Source: an uncultured Pseudomonadota bacterium (GTDB lineage: Bacteria; Pseudomonadota; Alphaproteobacteria; Rs-D84). Taken from it: a stretch of 39,238 nt of DNA. The stretch's first letter is position 1; every line of letters begins with the position of its first letter. The notes beneath the pieces are model-generated. The model was not told the origin of the DNA. It saw nothing but the letters and a program-made list of their open reading frames with translations, and ran no database searches. The stretch is taken from the NCBI GenBank assembly GCA_949292385.1, contig CASEZC010000013.1, forward strand, positions 1 through 39,238, written 5' to 3'. Both the position numbers and the translations under genes were made by a program. This document shows positions 22,810 to 30,418 of this stretch, piece after piece.

Positions 22810-25281
22810 TTGAAAAAACAAGTTTCTGATTTTTTTAAGTGGACGTTTTTAGGTGCGGCTGTATGTTTGGTTGGTGGCAATGTTTTTGCTGCACAAGCTC
22901 CGAATCCACGTTCAGGAACTGTTTCGAATTCTGCAACTGTTAATTCATCTGTTTCTTCACAACGTGATGGACGTGAAGTCGTGCAGATTAATTCAGCAAG
23001 TGATTCAGATAGTGGCACAACAGCACGTGCGGCATCTGCACGTACCGCAACATCTATTTCACGCAGTGCAACCGCTAGACCAAGTGTCACAGTATCACGT
23101 AGTGCAGCAACGCCTACTACGGTTAAGGCTGCTTCTGTCGGACGTAGTGCTACTGCTCGTCAAACAGTTGTTTCATCTGCTTCAAATAATGTACGTACGA
23201 ATGCTTCTACTTCTCGTGCGGCGTCATCAAACGTTGTTAGAACTGCTAATCATTCACCTTTGACCAGTACAGCTCGTTCTGCGTCTAATTTATCTGTTGT
23301 AGGTGGTGCAGTTGCTCGTTCAGCAGCTGGACGTGCAACAGCTGTGTTCACAGATATTTCGAAAATTGGTGGCGGGTATGCAACCTGTCGTGAAGCATAT
23401 GCAACTTGTATGGATCAGTTTTGTGCAAATGCTAATGATACGTACAGACGTTGTTTTTGTAGTGCAAAATATACAGAGTTTCGTGATACAGAAGCTGCTT
23501 TGGATGAAGCGATAAATTTGCTTAATCAATTCGAAAGCAATAATTTAAATGCAGTTGATAAAACTGCGGAAGAAGTTTCTGCTATGTATAGCGCAACTGA
23601 AGGTGAGCTTGCCATTAAAAGCGATACTAGTGCGGCGGCATCTATGTTGGCGGAAATTGGTGATTTGTTGTCAGGTAATAAAAAGGCTTCTTCTACAAGC
23701 TCAACAAACAATTCGGGTTCGCTTGGTGTTTTAGATTTTGACTTTTCTTCTGATTTGGAAGATATTTGGAGTTCTTCCGGTTCTTCTATATTTGATACCA
23801 GTAATAATGGTGTTGATTTAGCCTCACTAGAAGGACAAGAACTGTACAATCAAGCGCAAAAACAATGTTTACAATTAATAGCTGATTCTTGTGAGAATGA
23901 TGCTGTTTTAACAATGGCAAAAAGTGCATATAGTATAATGATAACGCAAGATTGTAATACTTATGAAAAAAGAATAAATTCTCAGAAAGAAACTGTTGAA
24001 CAGACTGTTCGTACGGCTGAAAAATATTTGCGTGAAGCAAGATTGGAAGAATATCGTGCGCATAATTCTGCAGACGTGAACGAGTGTATTGATAAAGTTA
24101 AAAGCGCAATGACTACAGAGGCGGCGTGCGGTGAAAATTATAAGAAGTGCTTGGATTATACAGGTGCTTATATAAACTCTTCTACTGGTGAGCCGATTTA
24201 TTCCCAGCGTTTGTTTGAATTGCAGAATTTAATTTCTTTAACTGGTGGTGTTGACGGTGCTGATGTATTAGGAGATAACGCGCAATTTAATTCGTTCTTG
24301 GACTCTCGTCGTATGTTTGCTGAAACAGCACTGGATTCTTGTCGTGATAATGCAGAAATTGTATGGGAAGAATTTAAACGTCAGGCAATCATAGAAATTG
24401 CACAAGCGCAAGATGAAAAAATAGAAGAAGTAAAAATGTCTTGTGTAAGTACGATGGCGGAATGCTATGATACACAGTCTGGTGCGTTAAAAGACTTTGA
24501 TACTACAACAGCGCAGTATGCAGGTGCAGTAAGTGCATATGCAGCCCGAGAAATGTGCCAAGAAAAAGTTATTGCATGTGCGGCGCTGTATGGCGATACA
24601 GATGGATGTAAATTTGATGGTAATGGTAAGTTAACGGAAGAAGCTGGTAAGTGCGGTTTAGGTGCATTGTTGGCATTTGTAGATACAGTAGATACTGTTA
24701 GAATCGCAGAGGGCTGTTCAACGGCTATTGATAGTTATGTTAATGATTTATGTACACCAAGTGGCGCAAATACAACATATGGTTATCCATGGAATTGTAG
24801 AAATTTATCTATAGATGAATTTAGAACACAAATTCAGAACTTTGCTGTAAATAATTGCGGGTATAGTATAGACAGTAACGAAAAAGCAAATAGTTACGAA
24901 CAACTTTCACAGGATATCAAGAATGATGTAAAAAGAAAAATATCCGATGTTCAAGAAGATATGGATTATTTAATGATGGATATTTGTGAAGAATTTGATG
25001 GATATTGGGTGGATGCTGACAATAACGATGGAAAGTTGCTGACGGCATTTTACAGCAAAGTATACGGTGGTAATCAAAATAATACATCTTGGGGTAGATG
25101 TATTGAAAATTCTACACGTGTTCAATGCTTGAATTATAATGAGACGGGTAAAGAAGAAGTTGCTTCTTATAATCTTGCGAATGACGAATGCACATTTACT
25201 GATGAGTGGTATAAAAAGCAGTGTGAATTATTGGGTGACAGTTATTATGAAAATGGTATTTGTTACAAAAAACCAGAATAG
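22810..25281 (+). CDS. Large secreted cysteine-rich protein, 823 aa, TTG start
   Basis: Unrecognised, probably lineage-specific. No ATG exists near the 5' end. The TTG at 22810, preceded by AAAGAGAG, gives an ideal Sec signal peptide (MKKQVSDFFKWTF...GGNVFA, cleavage about 27). Residues about 28-185 are low-complexity Ser/Thr/Ala/Arg/Val with repeated (A/G)RSA(T/A)AR motifs, a likely extended linker. A cysteine cluster follows: CREAYATCMDQFCAN with Cys193, Cys200, Cys205, then Cys215 and Cys217. The remainder is helical and acidic with regularly spaced cysteine pairs (CLQLIADSC, CGENYKKC, CVSTMAEC, CQEKVIAC) up to CYKKPE at the end. The pattern suggests a disulfide-stabilised helical envelope or surface protein. 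The 394-aa secreted gene follows 13 bases later. A signature in an established family was not found. Confidence 0.8.
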   Translation: MKKQVSDFFKWTFLGAAVCLVGGNVFAAQAPNPRSGTVSNSATVNSSVSSQRDGREVVQINSASDSDSGTTARAASARTATSISRSATARPSVTVSRSAATPTTVKAASVGRSATARQTVVSSASNNVRTNASTSRAASSNVVRTANHSPLTSTARSASNLSVVGGAVARSAAGRATAVFTDISKIGGGYATCREAYATCMDQFCANANDTYRRCFCSAKYTEFRDTEAALDEAINLLNQFESNNLNAVDKTAEEVSAMYSATEGELAIKSDTSAAASMLAEIGDLLSGNKKASSTSSTNNSGSLGVLDFDFSSDLEDIWSSSGSSIFDTSNNGVDLASLEGQELYNQAQKQCLQLIADSCENDAVLTMAKSAYSIMITQDCNTYEKRINSQKETVEQTVRTAEKYLREARLEEYRAHNSADVNECIDKVKSAMTTEAACGENYKKCLDYTGAYINSSTGEPIYSQRLFELQNLISLTGGVDGADVLGDNAQFNSFLDSRRMFAETALDSCRDNAEIVWEEFKRQAIIEIAQAQDEKIEEVKMSCVSTMAECYDTQSGALKDFDTTTAQYAGAVSAYAAREMCQEKVIACAALYGDTDGCKFDGNGKLTEEAGKCGLGALLAFVDTVDTVRIAEGCSTAIDSYVNDLCTPSGANTTYGYPWNCRNLSIDEFRTQIQNFAVNNCGYSIDSNEKANSYEQLSQDIKNDVKRKISDVQEDMDYLMMDICEEFDGYWVDADNNDGKLLTAFYSKVYGGNQNNTSWGRCIENSTRVQCLNYNETGKEEVASYNLANDECTFTDEWYKKQCELLGDSYYENGICYKKPE

Positions 25282-25294
25282 AATGGGTATGTAA

Positions 25295-26479
25295 ATGAAA
25301 AAAGTATTATTAACATCTTTTTGCGCAGTTTTTGGTTTTGTCGCTTTTCTGAATGGGGCGTTTGCAATTAATACTAATGGTAATTATTGGGGGGCATGGG
25401 GCTATGATGGAGGCACTGGAGTAAGCGGTTCTGCAGGTGACTTTTTGATTGCAGGTGGTGTTGGGAAAGCAAGTTCTCATGGTACTTTTGATGATGAGTG
25501 GGGTGGCGTTGCGGTAATTGCTTTGAAAATAGTAGAACGTGGCGGTTATTTCTGTCCATATCAGATACAATGTGCCAATAAAAGAAAAGAAAAAGATACG
25601 TGGACCGTTTATTATTTACCAAATGGGTATAACGAGAATAAGTGCGCTTGGCTATGTGAAACAGGATATTCTGGTGAAAATTGCGTAGCGGAAACAACAA
25701 CGCCTGCTTATTGTGATAAAACACCGTATAATACACAATCAGGTGGAAAATTTTCTGGGCTTAGTATGAAAACTTGGGGAGGGGATGCAGATTCAGTAGA
25801 AGGTAGAGTTACTGGTTTTAAAACTTGGTATGAAGATAGTCACTATGAACGTGATGTTGTATTGGGCGTAATTAAATTCCTTGAACATGGGGTTATCGCT
25901 GCGCCTGTACGTGTGGCTTGCGGACGAGATAACTGGAAAGATAATGATTCTTATTTGGAAGATATTTATCTTGCTTCGGGTTCTATAAATCAGAAGTTGT
26001 TGTGTGCGACAGGCTATAAACCTAATGATACGAATACAGATTGTGTTCCTATAAACAAAGATATTTGCGAAATTCAAGATATGAAAATGTGTGACGGATT
26101 TGATCGTAATAAATATAACTCTTCGATACACACTGTAAAAGTTGTGGATGGGTGCGCTAAATATTTTTGCTCGGAAACAGGAAAGGCTTTTGTTTCCGCA
26201 ACTGATACTACCTGCTCTGATTGTGCAACCGGTTCTAAAGGTGGGGCAAGCGGTAAAGACGGCACTTGTGTAAAGTGTGAAACAGGACAATATTTTAATT
26301 CTGATACAAGCACTTGTGAAACGGCAACCGCTTTTTCAAAAACTGATTTGCAATATGGAAAAGGAAAAACTAAAAATTCAAATTCTGATGTTAATAATCA
26401 GTGTTGGACTTTGGTTGTCCCAGATGATTATGTTAATTGTGTAAAAAATGGCGGTCTGCAAACTGCGATTAATAATTAA
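25295..26479 (+). CDS. Secreted cysteine-rich protein with EGF-like segment, 394 aa
   Basis: Unrecognised. A Sec signal peptide (1-24, ending GAFA) precedes a Gly/Trp-rich segment (YWGAWGYDGGTGVSGSAGDF). Two similar domains seem to follow. In each, a region with GVAVIALKIVERGGYFCPYQIQCA or GVIKFLEHGVIAAPVRVACG (each cited in part) leads to YLPNGYNENKCAWLCETGY or YLASGSINQKLLCATGY. This suggests an internal duplication of about 110-120 residues. CETGYSGENC is EGF-like. The later segment CVKCETGQYFNSDTSTC resembles the cysteine modules of the 462-aa protein. It lies 13 bases after the 823-aa gene and shares its transcript; a strong terminator follows. Probable surface or periplasmic protein. 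Confidence 0.8.
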   Translation: MKKVLLTSFCAVFGFVAFLNGAFAINTNGNYWGAWGYDGGTGVSGSAGDFLIAGGVGKASSHGTFDDEWGGVAVIALKIVERGGYFCPYQIQCANKRKEKDTWTVYYLPNGYNENKCAWLCETGYSGENCVAETTTPAYCDKTPYNTQSGGKFSGLSMKTWGGDADSVEGRVTGFKTWYEDSHYERDVVLGVIKFLEHGVIAAPVRVACGRDNWKDNDSYLEDIYLASGSINQKLLCATGYKPNDTNTDCVPINKDICEIQDMKMCDGFDRNKYNSSIHTVKVVDGCAKYFCSETGKAFVSATDTTCSDCATGSKGGASGKDGTCVKCETGQYFNSDTSTCETATAFSKTDLQYGKGKTKNSNSDVNNQCWTLVVPDDYVNCVKNGGLQTAINN

Positions 26480-26480
26480 T

Positions 26481-26510
26481 AAAAAAACTCGCTTTTTGCG
26501 AGTTTTTTTT
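26481..26510. terminator. Shared bidirectional terminator
   Basis: ACTCGC-TTTTT-GCGAGT (26487-26503), with A7 to the left and T7 to the right. The stop of the convergent XRE gene begins within the T-tract. Confidence 0.88.
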
Positions 26511-26919
26511 ACATACCATTTAGACTTTTTAACATTTTCATTACCATTTTTCTTTGGTCGTCATTCGGTAACTTCCAATATAAATTTATTAATTGTAATG
26601 ATTCATTTTTTGATAACGGGTCTTCCGATTTTTGTTCGCCAGCTTTTACTATTTTCCCACTTCTGTTTTGTTCTGGCAGATTACCCGGCAGACCAGAAAA
26701 GAAAAACGAAACAGGTGTTTCAAGCGCTGTGCTTAGCTCAAACAAGCGCGATGCAGATATTCTGTTCCCCGCACTTTCATATTTTTGTATCTGTTGGAAT
26801 GTTACACCACAGATTTTCGCTAAATCTTTTTGTGATAACCCCATCATAAGACGACGTAACTGGACACGTTGACCAATATGTTCGTCGACCGCTGTCGGAG
26901 TAAAAGCTTTCCCACTCAT
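26509..26919 (-). CDS. XRE-family helix-turn-helix transcriptional regulator
   Basis: A lambda-Cro/C1-type HTH domain occupies about residues 11-65: VDEHIGQRVQLRRLMMGLSQKDLAKICGVTFQQIQKYESAGNRIS (in part), with the SQKDLA helix and the VTFQQIQKYE recognition helix intact, followed by the ALETPVSFFFSGL dimer segment. This layout, about 136 residues with a polar linker and a helical C-terminus (LINLYWKLPNDDQRKMVMKMLKSL), is frequent in alphaproteobacteria. The ATG at 26919 was preferred to the GTG at 26925. A perfect inverted repeat (ATAAAT-A-ATTTAT) covers its own -10 box, so autorepression is likely. The gene it controls is unknown; divergent gpmI is a candidate, since the promoters share a -35 hexamer. 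Confidence 0.92.
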   Translation of the reverse strand: MSGKAFTPTAVDEHIGQRVQLRRLMMGLSQKDLAKICGVTFQQIQKYESAGNRISASRLFELSTALETPVSFFFSGLPGNLPEQNRSGKIVKAGEQKSEDPLSKNESLQLINLYWKLPNDDQRKMVMKMLKSLNGM

Positions 26920-26960
26920 TTCCACATCTCTTTTTATTTTACGAAATACTTCCTATATAC

Positions 26961-26997
26961 ATAAATAATTTATACAATTTTTCTTTTTGTTTTGCAA
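26961..26997 (-). promoter_or_regulatory. Promoter and candidate operator of the XRE regulator
   Basis: Minus strand TTGCAA (26992-26997), 17-base spacer, TATAAA (26969-26974). A 13-base inverted repeat with six-base arms (26961-26973) overlaps the -10 box and is a plausible binding site for the regulator itself. Confidence 0.55.
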
Positions 26998-27020
26998 TGA
27001 AAAAAGCCTTGTGTTATTCT
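26992..27020 (+). promoter_or_regulatory. Promoter of gpmI, sharing its -35 hexamer with the divergent promoter
   Basis: TTGCAA (26992-26997), 17-base spacer, TATTCT (27015-27020). Because TTGCAA is its own reverse complement, the same six bases serve the minus-strand promoter. Confidence 0.55.
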
Positions 27021-27050
27021 GCGTAAGGTTATAAATAACAGGGGGAATAT

Positions 27051-28523
27051 ATGAAGAAACCTTTAGTATTATGTATTATGGATGGGGTGGGTATTAATAA
27101 TAATAAGCAACATAATGCAGTTGCCAAGGCTAAAATGCCTTTCTTTAATGAATTGTTGGAAAAATATCCTCATTCTAAGTTAAATGCCAGTGGCCCAGCA
27201 GTTGGTTTGCCAGAAGGTACAATGGGTAATTCAGAAGTTGGTCATATAACAATTGGTGCTGGACGTGTGGTTAATCAATTCTTGCGCAGATTTCAATTAG
27301 AAAATTGGGATAATAATGCACCTTTAAAAACGTTTATAGAAGATGTAAAGGCAAAAAATGGTATTGTCCATTTAGCTGGCTTGATGTCTGATGGGCGTGT
27401 TCATTCTGATGTTAATGATATGATGATTGTTGCCCGTAAGATTTTAGATTCGGGTTTGAAAATATGCATACATTTTATTGCAGACGGCCGTGATACTTTA
27501 CCACAATCCGCACCAGTATATGTGGACTTAATCAAAAAAAGCCTAAATGATTATATGACTGCTGGTCAGGCGTTCTTTGGTACGTTATCAGGCAGATATT
27601 ATGCAATGGATAGAAATCAGAACTTGGATAGAACAGAATTGGCTTATAATGCCATTGCAAAGGCTAAATCTGATTATAATGCCAAAACAATAGATGATGC
27701 TTTGCAACAAGCCTATGCCCGTAATGAAACAGATGAATTTATTAAACCAACAGTTATAGACGGTGATGTGGCCGTTACACAAAACGATGGCTTCTTGTTT
27801 GGAAATTACCGCAGTGACCGCGCACGTCAAATCGTCAGAGCTATGCTAAAAACAGGTGCGACAATGCTCTGTTTCTCTCAGTATGGCGAAGGTTTGAACG
27901 AGTTGTGCCCTGCTTTATTACCAGATATTCCTGTTAATAATACTCTTGGGGATGTGTTGGCGGAAAACGGGATTTCACAGTTACGTATTGCCGAAACTGA
28001 AAAGTATAATCATGTTACTTATTTCTTTGACGCAGAGCGTACATACGACTTAAAAGGTGAAAAAAAGATTCTTATAGATTCTCCGGCAGTTGCTACGTTT
28101 GATATGAAGCCAGAAATGTCTGCAGAAGAAATAACAGATGCGTTGTTGCCAGAGCTTAATAATTTTGATGTTGTTATTTTAAACTATGCAAATGGTGATA
28201 TGGTTGGGCACACTGGTAATGAAAACGCAGCAATTCAAGCGATGGAATTTCTTGATACTCAATTGTCAAGATTAGTGCCGGCCGTCTTGAAGTTGGGTGG
28301 TGCTGTTTTGATTACTGCTGATCATGGTAACGCAGAAAAAATGTGGGACGATGATAACAATCTTCCTTGGACTGCACATACAACGAACCCTGTTAACCTT
28401 ATTGTCGTTTCTGATGATGAATATACTGTTCGTGATGGTGGTTTGGCTGATATAGCCCCTACTATGCTTAAAATGCTGGGGATAAATAAACCGGAAGATA
28501 TGACTGGCGAAAGCTTGATATAA
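27051..28523 (+). CDS. gpmI: 2,3-bisphosphoglycerate-independent phosphoglycerate mutase
   Basis: Glycolytic, Mn-dependent enzyme interconverting 3- and 2-phosphoglycerate. It belongs to the alkaline phosphatase superfamily: metal-binding Asp11 in CIMDGVG, the phospho-acceptor Ser61 in GNSEVGHITIGAGR, HFIADGRDTLPQS, LFGNYRSDRARQI, NYANGDMVGHTGN, TADHGNAEKMWDDD and AHTTNPVNLIVV. The 490-aa length is somewhat below the usual 510. GGGGGA precedes the ATG. With pfkA at 32350 it indicates a working glycolysis. The terminator is shared with convergent tadA. Confidence 0.97.
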   Translation: MKKPLVLCIMDGVGINNNKQHNAVAKAKMPFFNELLEKYPHSKLNASGPAVGLPEGTMGNSEVGHITIGAGRVVNQFLRRFQLENWDNNAPLKTFIEDVKAKNGIVHLAGLMSDGRVHSDVNDMMIVARKILDSGLKICIHFIADGRDTLPQSAPVYVDLIKKSLNDYMTAGQAFFGTLSGRYYAMDRNQNLDRTELAYNAIAKAKSDYNAKTIDDALQQAYARNETDEFIKPTVIDGDVAVTQNDGFLFGNYRSDRARQIVRAMLKTGATMLCFSQYGEGLNELCPALLPDIPVNNTLGDVLAENGISQLRIAETEKYNHVTYFFDAERTYDLKGEKKILIDSPAVATFDMKPEMSAEEITDALLPELNNFDVVILNYANGDMVGHTGNENAAIQAMEFLDTQLSRLVPAVLKLGGAVLITADHGNAEKMWDDDNNLPWTAHTTNPVNLIVVSDDEYTVRDGGLADIAPTMLKMLGINKPEDMTGESLI

Positions 28524-28551
28524 AAAATGGCGATTTATTCGCCATTTTTTT
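28523..28551. terminator. Shared bidirectional terminator of gpmI and tadA
   Basis: AAAAATGGCGA pairs with TCGCCATTTTT (28523-28533 with 28539-28549). The five-base loop (28534-28538) contains the tadA stop codon (28535-28537), so the hairpin serves both strands. Confidence 0.85.
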
Positions 28552-28990
28552 CTCGGATAAATTTAAAAAAGTCTTTTAGTAATTTAGCAGATTCTTCTTG
28601 AAATTCTGTTGTTTGTATAACATTTGGCTTCCACAAGTGCTTGTCTGTTTCATATATTTTTGAATTGCTTAATATTCCACCACCCTTTTTATCTGTGGCA
28701 GCAAAATAAATGTTATTTATTCTTGCAAAGGATATCGCTGTTGCACACATTGCACATGGTTCAAGTGTTACATATATATCACAATCGTCTAGAAATTTTG
28801 TGTTAAGCTTTTTGCAGGCCTTGTTTATGGCGACTATTTCAGCGTGTAATGTAGGGTTTTTCTTATATTGAACCTGATTTTCGCCACGTGAAATGATTTT
28901 TCCGTTTTTAACAATTACGGCCCCAATTGGTACATCTCCATGGGCTTTTGCGCGATTTGCAGAAATAAATGCTTGCTTCATAAACGACAT
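28535..28990 (-). CDS. tadA: tRNA adenosine(34) deaminase, TadA-type
   Basis: Zinc deaminase that converts wobble A34 to inosine in tRNA-Arg(ACG). Zinc and catalytic residues are all present: His49 and Glu51 in LHAEIVAI, Cys79 and Cys82 in TLEPCAMCATAIS. The ARINNIYFAATDKKGGG stretch and the KPNV motif near the end follow the alphaproteobacterial TadA pattern. A related guanine or cytosine deaminase cannot be fully excluded. The start at 28990 gives MSFMKQAF; a GTG at 28999 and an ATG at 28981 are alternatives. No Shine-Dalgarno is visible and the divergent rsmD begins only 18 bases away. The last codons lie in the shared terminator. Confidence 0.88.
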   Translation of the reverse strand: MSFMKQAFISANRAKAHGDVPIGAVIVKNGKIISRGENQVQYKKNPTLHAEIVAINKACKKLNTKFLDDCDIYVTLEPCAMCATAISFARINNIYFAATDKKGGGILSNSKIYETDKHLWKPNVIQTTEFQEESAKLLKDFFKFIREKNGE

Positions 28991-29007
28991 GTTATACACT
29001 TTATATT
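28991..29007. promoter_or_regulatory. 17-base divergent intergenic region with back-to-back short-leader promoters
   Basis: Plus strand: TGT-TATACA (28990-28998), an extended -10, predicts +1 about three bases before the rsmD ATG. Minus strand: TATAAA (29000-29005) predicts +1 three bases before the tadA ATG. Neither gene has a ribosome site. The -35 matches are poor. Confidence 0.4.
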
Positions 29008-29571
29008 ATGAATTCTAAATTGCAAATCATTTCAGGAAAATTTCATGGTAAGAAGTTAAACCTGCCATCAGATGCAAGACCTACTCAAAACAGAGCGCGC
29101 GAAGGGTTATTTAATATGCTGGCGTCTGGTATATTAGAGGCAGATGCTAATTATTTCATTTGGGATGTTTTTGCTGGTAGCGGTGCGATAGGGATAGAAT
29201 TTTTATCTAGGTATCCGAACGTTAGCGTCTTGTTTTCTGATGTTTCAGAAGATTCTATAAAAACGGTTAGAAAAAACTTGGCTGAACTTGGCGTAGGAAA
29301 AGCAGCAACAACCGAACATAAAAACGCTTTGGATTTAATACAAAAATATGGAAGCAAAGCAGATTTTGTTTTTTTGGACCCGCCTTATGATAAAGCAGAT
29401 TTAGGAAAACAATTCTTGGAAAAATTCATACAAAAAGCCAAAAAAGATGTTTTTGTGTTGTGGGAACAGGAAAATTCTAATTTTATCGCTCCGTCAGAAA
29501 AATGGAACGTGATAAAAGATAAAACATATGGTCGGGCACGTTTTTTGCTGATGCAGTTAAAAAACGAATAA
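29008..29571 (+). CDS. rsmD: 16S rRNA (guanine-966-N2)-methyltransferase RsmD
   Basis: Methylates G966 in the 30S head. SAM-binding motif I is VFAGSGAIGIE (54-64) and the catalytic N6/N2-type motif is FLDPPY (122-127). The N-terminal segment IISGKFHGKKLNLPSDARPTQNRAREGLFNML (in part) is characteristic. Length 187 is normal. The usual partner coaD is absent. No Shine-Dalgarno precedes the ATG, so the message is probably leaderless or nearly so. A promoter for rplY starts six bases after the stop. Confidence 0.95.
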   Translation: MNSKLQIISGKFHGKKLNLPSDARPTQNRAREGLFNMLASGILEADANYFIWDVFAGSGAIGIEFLSRYPNVSVLFSDVSEDSIKTVRKNLAELGVGKAATTEHKNALDLIQKYGSKADFVFLDPPYDKADLGKQFLEKFIQKAKKDVFVLWEQENSNFIAPSEKWNVIKDKTYGRARFLLMQLKNE

Positions 29572-29576
29572 AAACC

Positions 29577-29605
29577 TTGATTTTTCGATAAATTTAGTAA
29601 ATAAT
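29577..29605 (+). promoter_or_regulatory. Promoter of rplY
   Basis: TTGATT (29577-29582), 17-base spacer, AATAAT (29600-29605). The predicted start lies at about 29612, at the foot of the leader hairpin. Confidence 0.45.
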
Positions 29606-29610
29606 ATCCC

Positions 29611-29640
29611 CCGCGTGGCACCCTTGGAGGCCACGAATTA
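29611..29640 (+). promoter_or_regulatory. Hairpin leader of rplY
   Basis: CGTGGC (29614-29619) pairs with GCCACG (29630-29635), with loop ACCCTTGGAG, at the very 5' end of the predicted transcript and 33 bases before the rplY ATG. It is conspicuously GC-rich for the region. Either a ribosomal-protein binding leader or a 5' stabiliser; it is not followed by a T-run, so not a terminator. Confidence 0.45.
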
Positions 29641-29667
29641 ATAAAAAAATATAAAAAGGACTTTAAA

Positions 29668-30282
29668 ATGGCAATTAATTTAAAAGCGGAAATTCGCAAC
29701 GTTGCTGGCAAGGGGGCCGCTCGTAGCATTCGTAATAACAAAAATATCCCTGCTGTTATTTATGGTGAAAAGAAAGACCCTGTTGCAATTGAATTGAACG
29801 GTCGTGAATTCGAAATGTTGTTAAAAACACCAAGTTTACGCACAAAGTTATTCAAAATAGAAACACCAAAAGGCACAGAAGACGCTATGTTGATGGATAT
29901 TCAATATCATCCAGTATCTGATGCCGCAATTCATGCTGACTTTAAACGTATCGATGTAAAGTCTCCTGTTAACGTAAGCGTACCTGTTGAAGTTATCAAC
30001 GTAGAAACTTCCAGAGGTTTGAAGTTGGGTGGTGTATTGAACTTTGCTGTTCGTAAAGTTGCTTTGCGCGGTTTGGTTGATAATATACCAGAAAAAATTA
30101 CAATAGATTTAACTAATTTGAATATTGGTGACTCTGTTCACGGTTCCGATTTGGTTTTACCAGAAGGCGTTGAATTGGGCTTGCACCAAGCTGAATTAGC
30201 ATTTGCAACTATCGGTGGTAAAATGCCGGATGAAGAAGGCGCTGCGAAGGCTCCTGCTGCTGCAGATGCTGCAAAGAAATAA
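29668..30282 (+). CDS. rplY: 50S ribosomal protein L25 (long, Ctc form)
   Basis: L25 binds 5S rRNA. The 204-aa protein has the N-terminal L25 domain (LKAEIRNVAGKGAARSIRNNKNIPAVIYG, in part) and the C-terminal TL5/Ctc beta domain (VNVSVPVEVINVETSRGLKLGG, in part), then an Ala/Lys-rich tail. This two-domain form is normal in alphaproteobacteria. A good AAAAAGGA ribosome site precedes the ATG. pth, its usual downstream partner, is missing; a terminator follows. Confidence 0.96.
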   Translation: MAINLKAEIRNVAGKGAARSIRNNKNIPAVIYGEKKDPVAIELNGREFEMLLKTPSLRTKLFKIETPKGTEDAMLMDIQYHPVSDAAIHADFKRIDVKSPVNVSVPVEVINVETSRGLKLGGVLNFAVRKVALRGLVDNIPEKITIDLTNLNIGDSVHGSDLVLPEGVELGLHQAELAFATIGGKMPDEEGAAKAPAAADAAKK

Positions 30283-30302
30283 AATCTTTGTAAAATATGA
30301 AA

Positions 30303-30332
30303 AAGTCACTGTTATTTCAGTGGCTTTTTTTT
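30303..30332 (+). terminator. Intrinsic terminator of rplY
   Basis: Nine-pair stem AAGTCACTG/CAGTGGCTT (30303-30311 with 30318-30326), continuing into a run of T. Confidence 0.8.
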
Positions 30333-30353
30333 ATGTTATTTTTTTCCTGTGGC

Positions 30354-30383
30354 CTTGAAATCGTTTTTATTATTCACTATATG
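30354..30383 (+). promoter_or_regulatory. Promoter of dnaK, possibly RpoH-responsive
   Basis: TTGAAA (30355-30360), 17-base spacer, TATATG (30378-30383) fits sigma70. The same bases give CTTGAAA at 30354-30360, the heat-shock sigma32 -35 motif, with CTATAT downstream, so dual or heat-shock control is plausible. Confidence 0.5.
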
Positions 30384-30418
30384 CTATCGTAGCAAAAGAT
30401 TTTGAAGGAGTGAAAAAA

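Noticed and set aside
22853-23263. 136-aa frame inside the low-complexity part of the 823-aa gene
   Set aside because: It is a +1 shadow of the repetitive Ser/Ala/Arg coding region, rich in Leu/Val/Arg, without start context.
23081-23340. Repeated RSATAR-type codons as a possible CRISPR or tandem DNA repeat
   Set aside because: The repetition is at protein level only; spacing and bases are irregular and the frame is continuous.
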